Assembly: GCA_028701715.1 (NCBI GenBank)
Contig: JAQVQF010000040.1
Span: forward strand, 1-13,884
Reading direction: 5' to 3'
Length of the DNA stretch: 13,884 nt
Source of the DNA: Eubacteriales bacterium
GTDB taxonomy: Bacteria; Bacillota; Clostridia; Oscillospirales; CAG-382
Part shown: in pieces, positions 1-6,724 of the stretch
Position numbering within the stretch: the stretch's first letter is position 1
Layout: each line of letters starts with the position of its first letter
Notes under the pieces: generated by a model
Told to the model about the DNA's origin: nothing
What the model saw: the letters and a program-made list of their open reading frames with translations, nothing else
The model's database searches: none
Translations under genes and position numbers: made by a program

Positions 1-1
1 G

Positions 2-382
2 GAAGAAGAGCAGGGCTGCTTTGTAAAGCTTATTTCGGTTTCGGGCGTCGGTCCGAAAGCGGCGGTATCCATTCTTTCGGTATTTTCACCGGAAAAGCTG
101 GCTTTCGCGGTTTCGACAGGCGACGCAAAGGCCATATCAAAGGCCAACGGAGTCGGGTTGAAAACCGCGCAGAAGGTGATTATCGAGCTTAAGGGCAAGC
201 TCGACCTTGAGGAAGGCGGGGAGGATTTACCCGCAGGCGGAATAACCGACGCCGTAAACGCGCTGACGGTGCTCGGCTATACCAAGGCGGAAGCAATGAC
301 GGCCCTTAAGGGTATTAACCCGAGCATGCCGCTTGAGGAAATCATAACCGCGGCGTTCAAGAAGCTTAACAGGTTTTATTAA
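2..382 (+). CDS. ruvA: Holliday junction branch migration protein RuvA, C-terminal part (5' end outside window)
   Basis: RuvA binds the four-way Holliday junction and loads the RuvB motor onto it. The frame is open from position 2 to TAA at 380-382 and gives 126 residues of a protein that is usually about 200 long, so the N-terminal OB-fold domain lies upstream of the window. The fragment begins in the conserved stretch before the first helix-hairpin-helix (LISVSGVGPK, fragment residues 10-19). A second helix-hairpin-helix (NGVGLKTAQK) lies around residues 49-58. After an acidic, glycine-rich linker comes the small C-terminal domain III (about 81-125, VNALTVLGYTKAEA...), which contacts RuvB. 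The TTG at 158 is internal and not a real start. ruvB follows, but only after an unusual 247-bp spacer. Family assignment is firm from the two HhH motifs and the neighbour. Confidence 0.96.
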   Translation, partial: EEEQGCFVKLISVSGVGPKAAVSILSVFSPEKLAFAVSTGDAKAISKANGVGLKTAQKVIIELKGKLDLEEGGEDLPAGGITDAVNALTVLGYTKAEAMTALKGINPSMPLEEIITAAFKKLNRFY

Positions 383-383
383 G

Positions 384-411
384 CGATTGTAAAACTACGG
401 TTTTACAATCG
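384..411. other. Perfect 12-bp stem-loop just after the ruvA stop codon
   Basis: The arms cgattgtaaaac (384-395) and gttttacaatcg (400-411) are perfect reverse complements around the tetraloop tacg. The hairpin starts two bases after the ruvA stop codon. No T-run follows on the + strand, so it is not a textbook intrinsic terminator. It may protect or end the ruvA transcript, or simply be the left end of the repeat-like element. Confidence 0.6.
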
Positions 412-534
412 TGAATCACCACGGGTGGGTTTCGCGCGTTTATCACCGTCGAAAAAGCTTCGCTTTTCCTCCTCCTTTCTACGCGCGGACGCGCTTTGTA
501 GCGTCCCGTGACGCTCAAAACGCGTCAAAAGGAG

Positions 535-564
535 TTTTTTCACCGGGGGACCCGGTAAAAAAAA
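535..564. terminator. Possible bidirectional terminator-like hairpin upstream of ruvB
   Basis: A perfect GC stem accggg (542-547)/cccggt (551-556) with loop gga is flanked by six T (535-540) on the left and eight A (557-564) on the right. The A/T arms can extend the stem with one bulged C at 541. Read as + strand RNA, the side after the stem is A-rich; read as - strand RNA, it is also A-rich. A U-tract therefore exists only as the paired arm, so terminator function is doubtful. Confidence 0.25.
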
Positions 565-629
565 CGATTTTATTATAAAAGAACAATTTTTACAATCGTT
601 TTGAACAGGTTTTAAAGAAGGGAAAAAAC

Positions 630-1706
630 ATGCCGATAAATCAAAGCATTCCGTCGGAGGGCGCCGAATATGATTTTGAATCACGCATAACCGGCGGCGA
701 TTATATGCCGGAGGATTCGGATAGCGAAAAAACGCTGCGTCCGAAAACCTTGGACGAATATGTCGGTCAGGAAAAGATAAAGGAAAACCTAAAAATATTC
801 ATTGACGCGAGCCGTATACGCGGCGACAATCTGGACCATTGTCTGCTCCACGGTCCTCCGGGATTGGGCAAAACGACCCTTTCCTGCATAATAGCCAATG
901 AGCTGAGAGTAAATTTAAAAATCACCTCCGGTCCGGCAATCGAAAAGCCGGGCGATCTGGCGGCGCTGCTCACCACCCTTGACACCAACGATATTTTATT
1001 TATAGATGAAATACACCGCCTCCCGCGAACTGTGGAGGAGGTGCTGTATCCGGCAATGGAGGATTTCGCCCTTGATTTAATGATGGGCAAGGGCCCTTCC
1101 GCGAGGTCGATACGCATACCGCTCAAGCATTTTACCCTGATAGGAGCCACCACCCGCGCCGGACAGCTCACCTCGCCGTTGCGCGACAGGTTCGGCATGA
1201 TGTTCCGGCTTGAGCTGTACAGCAACGACGAGCTTGCGAGGATAGTAACCCGTTCGTCGAAAATACTCGACACCCCGATTACCGACGAGGGCGCCGGAGA
1301 GATCGCCTGCCGTTCCCGCGGAACACCGCGTATAGCAAACCGTTTTTTAAAGCGCATACGCGATTTTGCCACCGTGCTCGGCGACGGTACGATCACAAAA
1401 GAGATAGCCGATAATGCGCTTCGATCGCTCGATGTCGACGCATTGGGTCTTGACGCGATAGACAGGCGTATGCTCGAAGCCATCATAATTCACTTCTGCG
1501 GCGGTCCCGTGGGACTGGAAACGCTCGCCGCGGTTATAGGTGAGGAATCCGTAACGCTTGAGGATGTATACGAGCCTTATCTTATGCAGCTCGGCTTCTT
1601 AAACAGAACTCCGAGAGGCAGAATGGCGACATCCTCGGCATATAAACATTTGGGATTGAAAATGCCGGAAACACGCGCTTTTCAGGAAAAGCAAATAAGC
1701 TTTTAA
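630..1706 (+). CDS. ruvB: Holliday junction branch migration ATPase RuvB
   Basis: RuvB is the hexameric AAA+ motor that drives branch migration of RuvA-bound Holliday junctions. The 358-residue product has TLRPKTLDEYVGQ at 35-47, Walker A GPPGLGKT at 75-82, Walker B DEIH at 126-129, sensor 1 GATTRAG at 172-178, and the arginine-finger region SPLRDRFG at 182-189. The C-terminal winged-helix domain contains GGPVGLETLAAVIGEE and ends in the family's TPRGR motif. ATG at 630 follows a purine-rich site (aagaaggg). This start gives a poorly conserved N-terminal extension of about 15-18 residues ahead of the usual RuvB beginning, and the next in-frame ATG (residue 26) would cut into conserved sequence. 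It is normally directly adjacent to ruvA, but here the repeat-like element intervenes. All catalytic residues visible are intact. Confidence 0.97.
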   Translation: MPINQSIPSEGAEYDFESRITGGDYMPEDSDSEKTLRPKTLDEYVGQEKIKENLKIFIDASRIRGDNLDHCLLHGPPGLGKTTLSCIIANELRVNLKITSGPAIEKPGDLAALLTTLDTNDILFIDEIHRLPRTVEEVLYPAMEDFALDLMMGKGPSARSIRIPLKHFTLIGATTRAGQLTSPLRDRFGMMFRLELYSNDELARIVTRSSKILDTPITDEGAGEIACRSRGTPRIANRFLKRIRDFATVLGDGTITKEIADNALRSLDVDALGLDAIDRRMLEAIIIHFCGGPVGLETLAAVIGEESVTLEDVYEPYLMQLGFLNRTPRGRMATSSAYKHLGLKMPETRAFQEKQISF

Positions 1707-1720
1707 TTAAAGGAAGATAT

Positions 1721-2587
1721 ATGTTTACAGCAGATAACTGGAAGGATTACGAGCTTATCGACGCGTCGGACGGCGAAAGGCTGGAAAGATGGAATGAATA
1801 TATCCTCATACGGCCGGATCCGCAGATAATATGGTCGGGCGAAAGGAAGAACCCTCTCTGGAGCAAGGCCGACGGTATATACCGCCGATCGCATGACGGA
1901 GGCGGAGAATGGATCAAAAAGGACATTCCCGACGAATGGACGGTGCGATACCGGGATATGGAGTTTATCCTGTCGCCCATGGGCTTCAAGCACACCGGGC
2001 TTTTCCCCGAACAGGCCGCCAACTGGGACTATATGCAGTCGGTAATAAAAAACAGCGACAGGAAGATAAAGGTTCTAAACCTTTTCGCCTATACCGGAGC
2101 TGCGAGCGTCGCCGCCGCCAAGGCGGGAGCGTTTGTCTGTCATGTGGACGCCTCCAAAGGTATGACGGCAAGAGCGAAGCAGAACGCCGTAAAATCGGGC
2201 TGCGGAGAAGATACGATAAGATTTATTGTGGACGACTGTATAAAATTTGTCGAACGCGAGGCGAGAAGGAACAGCTTTTACGACGGTATAATCCTTGACC
2301 CGCCCTCCTTCGGCAGAGGACCCAAGGGCGAAAAATGGGTGCTTGAGGAGCATATCGACGAGCTTGTCGGTAAAATCGCCGGAGTGCTTTCGGAAAAGCC
2401 GCTGTTTGTCATTTTAAATTCCTACACCGCGGGATTATCCCCCTCGGTCTGCGGCTATATATTGAGCAAAACCGTTTGTCCGCGCTTCGGCGGAAAGGTC
2501 GAAAGCGACGAGCTGGGGCTTCCCGTAAAGGAAACCGGACTGTATCTCCCCTGCGGCTCCGCGGCAAGATGGACCTTGACCTTATAA
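1721..2587 (+). CDS. Class I SAM-dependent methyltransferase, RlmI-like (COG1092-type)
   Basis: This is a probable RNA methyltransferase, 288 residues long. The N-terminal part carries the LIRPDPQIIW stretch (29-38) typical of this group. The Rossmann fold follows with motif I VLNLFAYTGAAS (118-129), an acidic ribose-binding position VDAS (142-145), a DDCIKF segment, and motif IV DPPSF (193-197). The C-terminal GLYLPCG segment matches the end of RlmI-type enzymes. No separate PUA domain is present, so it is shorter than E. coli RlmI. Where m5C methyltransferases of the RlmI type carry a cysteine in an SCS-like motif, this protein has N233-S234-Y235, so cytosine-C5 chemistry is uncertain. The start at 1721 has aaggaag just upstream and lies 14 bp after ruvB, suggesting co-transcription. 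The substrate cannot be read from sequence. Confidence 0.85.
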   Translation: MFTADNWKDYELIDASDGERLERWNEYILIRPDPQIIWSGERKNPLWSKADGIYRRSHDGGGEWIKKDIPDEWTVRYRDMEFILSPMGFKHTGLFPEQAANWDYMQSVIKNSDRKIKVLNLFAYTGAASVAAAKAGAFVCHVDASKGMTARAKQNAVKSGCGEDTIRFIVDDCIKFVEREARRNSFYDGIILDPPSFGRGPKGEKWVLEEHIDELVGKIAGVLSEKPLFVILNSYTAGLSPSVCGYILSKTVCPRFGGKVESDELGLPVKETGLYLPCGSAARWTLTL

Positions 2588-2627
2588 ACAAAAAATTGAA
2601 AATGGAAAACGGAAAATTACGGGCAAC

Positions 2628-3275
2628 ATGATGATGACGGGAATTAACAAAAAATATATACTTTTTATCGTATGCGGAATTGTTTCAACCTGCGTTTCGG
2701 CATTAGTGCCTTTAATATATCATCCGTATCTTTCCGCGGTGCCGGCGGCGGTCGCGTGTGCGCTGTTTATACTTGCGGGAGCGGTTTCAAAAGATACGCA
2801 TATTTCAAAAATAATGTTAATCATTTCCTTTTCGCTATACATGACCTGCCTTCTGGCGTTTACATTGTTCGGGCGTAAAATAAATCTTATTTTCAATGCG
2901 GACAATATCGCCGAATGGCTGAAAAGCCATATATACCTGAAGCCGTTTAATAATATAGAATACTACGGCAGCCAACTTTTTACATACCAATGGAAAACAG
3001 CTGTTTTCAACTTTTTCGGCAACCTCGCGGCGCTTGCTCCGTTTGCGTTTTTCCTGCCAAAGCTCTATAATAAAGCATACAAACGGAGTGTATTCTTCCT
3101 TTTCCTCTTCGGGCTGGTTTCTTTTATCGAAATAATGCAGCTCATCCTCGGGTGCGGTATTTTCGATGTGGACGATTTTATCCTGAATATGTCCGGTTCA
3201 TGGATTGTATACGAGATATTTTCAAGCGAAAAAATGAAATTGCGCTTTGACAAGCTGCTTGGAACAGGCGTATAA
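2628..3275 (+). CDS. VanZ-family integral membrane protein
   Basis: The 215-residue product is very hydrophobic, with about five or six predicted membrane segments (near residues 9-29, 33-53, 60-82, 122-142, 150-172 and a weaker one near 183-195). It carries the VanZ-family hallmarks: LAFTLFGR near the end of the third helix, YLKPFNNIEY in the loop, NFFGNLAALAPFAFFLPKL, and the C-terminal E-x2-Q...GxFDVDDFILN segment, which is the most conserved part of the family. VanZ gives low-level teicoplanin resistance in enterococci. Chromosomal homologues in Clostridia are common and mostly uncharacterised, so resistance should not be assumed. Three ATG codons in a row (2628-2636) make the exact start uncertain, and the ribosome site is weak. 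It lies 40 bp after the methyltransferase and 26 bp before the DUF4349 gene. Confidence 0.85.
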   Translation: MMMTGINKKYILFIVCGIVSTCVSALVPLIYHPYLSAVPAAVACALFILAGAVSKDTHISKIMLIISFSLYMTCLLAFTLFGRKINLIFNADNIAEWLKSHIYLKPFNNIEYYGSQLFTYQWKTAVFNFFGNLAALAPFAFFLPKLYNKAYKRSVFFLFLFGLVSFIEIMQLILGCGIFDVDDFILNMSGSWIVYEIFSSEKMKLRFDKLLGTGV

Positions 3276-3301
3276 GTTCTTTATATGAAAGGGGTTTAAT
3301 T

Positions 3302-4210
3302 ATGAAAAACAGCGGCTGCTTATTTCTTGTTCTGGTGTTTATCCTTTCAATTGTTATGCTTTTCTCCTGTGCGGCGGGAATGATGAGCGATTCCGAAAAA
3401 GCCGACGATAATTTGGAAAATGATTTGAGCGGAGGGGAGGTTTCCTCACGCAAGCTGGTTAAAAATGCGTCTTTGGATGTGGAAACCAAGGATTTCGATG
3501 CCCTGCATGACATGCTGGAGAATACCGTTAAAACGCTTGAGGGTTATGTGGAAAGCAAGCAGATAACGGGCGGCAGCGGTTCTTCCATGAGAAGAGCGAC
3601 GATTGTGGCTCGTATTCCGGCCGAAAAGCTGGACACCTTTATAGCCGCGGTGAAAGCCGCGGGAAACGTCACGGAGGAGAGCTCCTCCGTAAAGGATGTC
3701 ACTTTTAACTATATTGATGTTGAAAGCAGATTGAACGCCCTGCGTACGGAAGAAGCCACACTGCTGTCATTGATTGAAAACGCGGAAAGCCTGGATTCCA
3801 TTCTCACCATACATACGCGTCTTACGGATGTCAGAGCGACGATAGAGTATTATGAATCGCAAATGCGTCAGCTTGACGATTCTGTCGACTACAGCACCGT
3901 GAAACTGTATGTTTATGAAGTGGAGCGTATCACGGTTACCGAAAAGACCTCGATATGGACAAGGATTGGCAACAATCTGTCGGACGGCTTTAAAAACGTC
4001 TGGCTGTTTTTAAAGGAGCTGTTCGTATTCGTACTGTCTGCGATACCCTATTTATTAATTATCGGTGTATTTGCGGCGCTGGTAACGCTTATCGTTAAAT
4101 TAGCGGGTAAAAGAAAGATAAAGAATAATTACAAAGGAAACGGCGGCGTTAATGGCGCGGGAAACGGTTCGGCCAACGGTTACGGAGTATATCCGCCGCC
4201 TGAAAAATAA
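3302..4210 (+). CDS. DUF4349-family envelope protein with signal/lipobox and C-terminal membrane anchor
   Basis: The 302-residue protein has an N-terminal hydrophobic signal (residues 7-22) ending in a lipobox-like LFSC with Cys23, although Phe at -2 is not ideal. The DUF4349 core starts at about residue 50 (RKLVKNASLDVETKDF) and continues through ARIPAEKLDTFI and a helical, coiled-coil-like middle (about 140-190). A second membrane segment lies at 241-265, followed by a basic patch and a Gly/Asn-rich tail ending in PPPEK. The topology is therefore an extracytoplasmic domain held between a lipid or signal anchor and a C-terminal helix. Function is unknown for the family. ATG 3302 has a good site (aaagggg, 7-nt spacing). 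It ends 4 bp before ecfA1, so it may share that transcript. Confidence 0.85.
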   Translation: MKNSGCLFLVLVFILSIVMLFSCAAGMMSDSEKADDNLENDLSGGEVSSRKLVKNASLDVETKDFDALHDMLENTVKTLEGYVESKQITGGSGSSMRRATIVARIPAEKLDTFIAAVKAAGNVTEESSSVKDVTFNYIDVESRLNALRTEEATLLSLIENAESLDSILTIHTRLTDVRATIEYYESQMRQLDDSVDYSTVKLYVYEVERITVTEKTSIWTRIGNNLSDGFKNVWLFLKELFVFVLSAIPYLLIIGVFAALVTLIVKLAGKRKIKNNYKGNGGVNGAGNGSANGYGVYPPPEK

Positions 4211-4214
4211 ACTC

Positions 4215-5042
4215 ATGTTCATTGAAGCAAAAAACCTTGTCTTCAGCTATAAGGAAGACGCTCCACCCGTGATAGACGGCATGGAGCTTAAAATTGAAAA
4301 AGGCACCTTTACCGCGATTATCGGACACAACGGCAGCGGCAAATCGACACTTGCCAAGCTGCTGTGCGGACTGCTAATACCCACCGGCGGCAGCGTTACT
4401 GTCGACGGAATGCCGACAAACGACGAAAAAATGCAGTACGATATACGCAAAAAATGCGGCATGGTGTTCCAGAACCCCGACAACCAGATAGTGGCGTCGG
4501 TGGTTGAGGAGGATGTCGCCTTCGCTCCCGAAAACTTGGGGGTACCTCCGGCGGAAATAAGGCACCGCGTAAACAGCGTGCTTAAGGCGGTGGGTATGGA
4601 GGAATACGCGAAGCATTCGACCTATAAGCTGTCGGGCGGGCAGAAGCAACGTGTCGCCATTGCGGGTATACTTGCCATGGAACCGGAATGTATTTTTTTT
4701 GACGAGGCAACAGCCATGCTCGATCCCGCGGGTCAACGGGATATTATTGCGTCAATGAAAATGTTAAACCGCGAAAAGGCCATGACCGTAGTCGCCATCA
4801 CCCATCATATGAACGAAGCGGTCGAGGCAGATAGGGTAATAGTACTAAATCACGGTAAAATTTATGCCGACGGAACGCCGCTTCAGGTGTTTTCGGATGT
4901 GGAAAACATTCTGCGCGCAAAGCTCAGCGTGCCGCAGGTGACCGAGCTGTTTTATATGCTGGAAAACAACGGCTGTCGGTGCGGTACCGATGTGCTGCAC
5001 ACCATGGAAGCCGCGGAGAGGATAGAGAAGCTGTTCAAATGA
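4215..5042 (+). CDS. ecfA1: Energy-coupling factor transporter ATPase EcfA1
   Basis: This is one of two ABC ATPases that power group II ECF transporters for vitamins and trace metals. From ATG 4215 the product is 275 residues: Walker A GHNGSGKST (37-45), Q-loop VFQNPDNQ (84-91), signature LSGGQKQR (139-146), Walker B FFDEATAMLDP with D163-E164, and H-loop ITHHM. The DEAT-x-LDP variant is typical of EcfA1, as is the C-terminal VPQVTEL segment that contacts the partner ATPase. The frame is open upstream to an ATG at 4152, inside the DUF4349 gene, but family members begin at this MFIEAKNLVFSY, so 4215 is preferred even though its ribosome site is poor. It overlaps ecfA2 by ATGA. Confidence 0.95.
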   Translation: MFIEAKNLVFSYKEDAPPVIDGMELKIEKGTFTAIIGHNGSGKSTLAKLLCGLLIPTGGSVTVDGMPTNDEKMQYDIRKKCGMVFQNPDNQIVASVVEEDVAFAPENLGVPPAEIRHRVNSVLKAVGMEEYAKHSTYKLSGGQKQRVAIAGILAMEPECIFFDEATAMLDPAGQRDIIASMKMLNREKAMTVVAITHHMNEAVEADRVIVLNHGKIYADGTPLQVFSDVENILRAKLSVPQVTELFYMLENNGCRCGTDVLHTMEAAERIEKLFK

Positions 5043-5905
5043 CTGATAAAGCGATTACCCTCGAAAATGTCACGGTAAAATACGGCATTGGCACGCCCTT
5101 TGAAAAAACCGCTCTCGACAACATAAGCATAGCTTTCCCAAAGGGTAAAATAACGGGAATTATAGGCCATACCGGAAGCGGCAAATCCACGCTCGCCATA
5201 CTCCTGAACGGGCTGCTGAAGCCGAGCGAGGGCGTGATAAGGCTTGAGAACGAGGACATACACAAAGACAAGGAATTTACAAATAAAATAAGATTCCGCG
5301 TGGGACTGGTTTTTCAGTATCCTGAATATCAGCTCTTCGAGGAAACCGTCGCACGCGATATAGGCTTCGGTCCGCGCAACATGGGGCTTACAGAGGCGGA
5401 GATCGCAGCGAGAACGGCAAAGGCCGCGAAATTCTGCGGGCTTGACGACGATACGTTAAAGGCGTCGCCCTTTGAGATTTCCGGCGGGCAGAAGCGAAGA
5501 GCGGCGATAGCCGGAGTGATAGCCATGGAACCGGAGGTGCTCGTCCTCGACGAACCCGCCGCGGGGCTTGATCCGGCCGGTAAAGAAGAAATTTTGGGCG
5601 GACTTACGCTATATAAGGAAAAAACCGGCTCGACGCTTATTTTAATCAGCCACAGTATGGAGGATATAGCGCGATATTCCGATTATATCCTTGTCCTTAA
5701 AGAAGGAAAGATGTTTGATTTCGGTACGGTGGAGGAAATATTTTCCTCCGCGGACAAGCTGTTTCAGGCTTCTCTCGACGTACCGCAGATAACCAAGCTG
5801 TTCATAGAGCTTAAAAAACGCAGCATAACATGCAGATCTGATATATATACCGTGGGTTACGGCGCGAAGGTGCTGATTTCGGAACTGAAAAACAAGGAAC
5901 GCTAA
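5039..5905 (+). CDS. ecfA2: Energy-coupling factor transporter ATPase EcfA2
   Basis: This is the second ATPase of the ECF module and is expected to heterodimerise with EcfA1. The 288-residue product has Walker A GHTGSGKST (43-51), Q-loop VFQYPEYQLFEETV, signature ISGGQKRR (147-154), Walker B VLVLDEPAAGLDP with D171-E172, and H-loop ISHSM. The YPEYQLFEETV and DEPAAGLDP wording is characteristic of EcfA2. Its ATG (5039-5041) overlaps the ecfA1 stop (5040-5042) as ATGA, a translational-coupling arrangement. The frame continues upstream to 4979, but that would place 20 unrelated residues before the conserved start. The stop codon touches the ecfT start directly. Confidence 0.95.
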   Translation: MTDKAITLENVTVKYGIGTPFEKTALDNISIAFPKGKITGIIGHTGSGKSTLAILLNGLLKPSEGVIRLENEDIHKDKEFTNKIRFRVGLVFQYPEYQLFEETVARDIGFGPRNMGLTEAEIAARTAKAAKFCGLDDDTLKASPFEISGGQKRRAAIAGVIAMEPEVLVLDEPAAGLDPAGKEEILGGLTLYKEKTGSTLILISHSMEDIARYSDYILVLKEGKMFDFGTVEEIFSSADKLFQASLDVPQITKLFIELKKRSITCRSDIYTVGYGAKVLISELKNKER

Positions 5906-6724
5906 ATGATAAAGGACATCACCATAGGTCAGTTTTTTCCGGGAGATACCCTGCTTCACAGGACTGACCCCAGATTTAAAATAATAATACTTATTACTTT
6001 TCTTACTTCGGTGCTTGCCGCCAAATCCACGGTGGCTTTTATGGCGGTGCTCTGCTCCACGCTTATACTGCTTGTGCTGTCGGAGATAAATTTAAGGATA
6101 CTGCTTAAATCCGTTAAACCCTTGCTGTTTATACTGATATTTACGGCGGTGATAAACCTTTTCTTTGTCAAGGGCGAAAGCATGCTGTTACACTGGCATT
6201 TTATAAAGATTTATAAAGAAGGTATCGTCAACGCGGTGATGATGGTTCTCCGTCTCGTTTGCCTTGTTGTGGGAACATCCGTGCTTCTGTCCTATACCAC
6301 CTCCCCCCTTGATATGACAGACGGGCTTGAAAGAGTGCTCTCGCCGCTCAAGTATATAAAGGTGCCGGTGCATGAATTTTCCATGATGATGACCATTGCC
6401 CTGAGATTTATACCCACGCTGGTGGAGGAGACCGACAAGATAATATCCGCTCAAAAGGCAAGAGGGGTTTCCTTTGATACCGGAGGACTGTTAAAACGCG
6501 TGAGGGCTCTTATACCTATATTAATACCATTGTTTTATTCCGCAATCCGCAGAGCTTACGAGCTTGCCGAGGCAATGGAATGCCGGCTTTATCGCGGGGG
6601 TGAGGGCAGAACAAGGATGAAGGTGCCGCATGTTAAGGGGAGCGATTATATTTTCCTGTTCGTTATGCTTGCGGTATGCGTCGGAATATTTTTATTGAAT
6701 TCCTACGAGGTTCCGTTCATATGA
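5906..6724 (+). CDS. ecfT: Energy-coupling factor transporter transmembrane protein EcfT
   Basis: EcfT is the membrane scaffold that couples EcfA1/A2 to interchangeable substrate-binding S components. The 272-residue product begins with the conserved GQFFPGDTLLHRTDPRFK. It has several membrane helices (about 28-45, 47-64, 68-88, 108-130 and a last one at about 247-266) and the cytoplasmic coupling helices with SAQKARGVSF and EAMECRLYRGGEGRT, which correspond to the two Arg-containing motifs docking into the ATPase Q-helix groove. ATG 5906 follows the ecfA2 stop with no gap, and aagga lies upstream. No S component is encoded in the window, as expected for group II systems where these are scattered around the genome. 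The 3' end overlaps truA. Confidence 0.95.
   Translation: MIKDITIGQFFPGDTLLHRTDPRFKIIILITFLTSVLAAKSTVAFMAVLCSTLILLVLSEINLRILLKSVKPLLFILIFTAVINLFFVKGESMLLHWHFIKIYKEGIVNAVMMVLRLVCLVVGTSVLLSYTTSPLDMTDGLERVLSPLKYIKVPVHEFSMMMTIALRFIPTLVEETDKIISAQKARGVSFDTGGLLKRVRALIPILIPLFYSAIRRAYELAEAMECRLYRGGEGRTRMKVPHVKGSDYIFLFVMLAVCVGIFLLNSYEVPFI

Larger units (their letters stand above)
384..598. repeat. Hairpin-rich intergenic repeat-like element between ruvA and ruvB
   Basis: This 215-bp block fills nearly all of the ruvA-ruvB spacer. It begins with cgattgtaaaa (384-394) and ends with the exact reverse complement ttttacaatcg (588-598), giving 11-bp terminal inverted repeats. A third copy in the right-end orientation sits at 401-411, and ttttacaatcgt recurs directly at 401-412 and 588-599. 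Inside is a GC-rich core with a chain of short perfect inverted repeats: 433-439/481-487 enclosing 453-458/462-467, then 487-492/501-506, 509-514/522-527 and 542-547/551-556. No transposase is encoded. The form suggests a MITE-like or REP-like dispersed element, or a structured leader for ruvB. No clear target-site duplication is visible. The identity is inferred from structure alone, and copy number elsewhere cannot be seen. Confidence 0.55.

Noticed and set aside
403..684. 93-residue - strand frame across the ruvA-ruvB spacer
   Set aside because: It runs through the hairpin-rich element and into ruvB in antisense, has no recognisable domain, and its composition is that of a translated repeat.
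767..1486. 239-residue - strand frame opposite ruvB
   Set aside because: It lies antisense to strongly conserved RuvB sequence and shows no domain; it is a codon-bias shadow.
2628..3275. Glycopeptide resistance from the VanZ-like gene
   Set aside because: No vanHAX, vanR/S or other resistance genes are near, and chromosomal VanZ-like proteins are common without a resistance link.
3671..3690. 9-bp inverted repeat acggaggag/ctcctccgt inside the DUF4349 gene
   Set aside because: It is explained by the coding of Thr-Glu-Glu-Ser-Ser-Ser-Val with GAG and TCC codons; there is no T-run or other sign of function.
4152..4214. Upstream extension of EcfA1 to ATG 4152
   Set aside because: It adds 21 residues overlapping the DUF4349 gene and unlike any EcfA N-terminus; ATG 4215 matches the family start.
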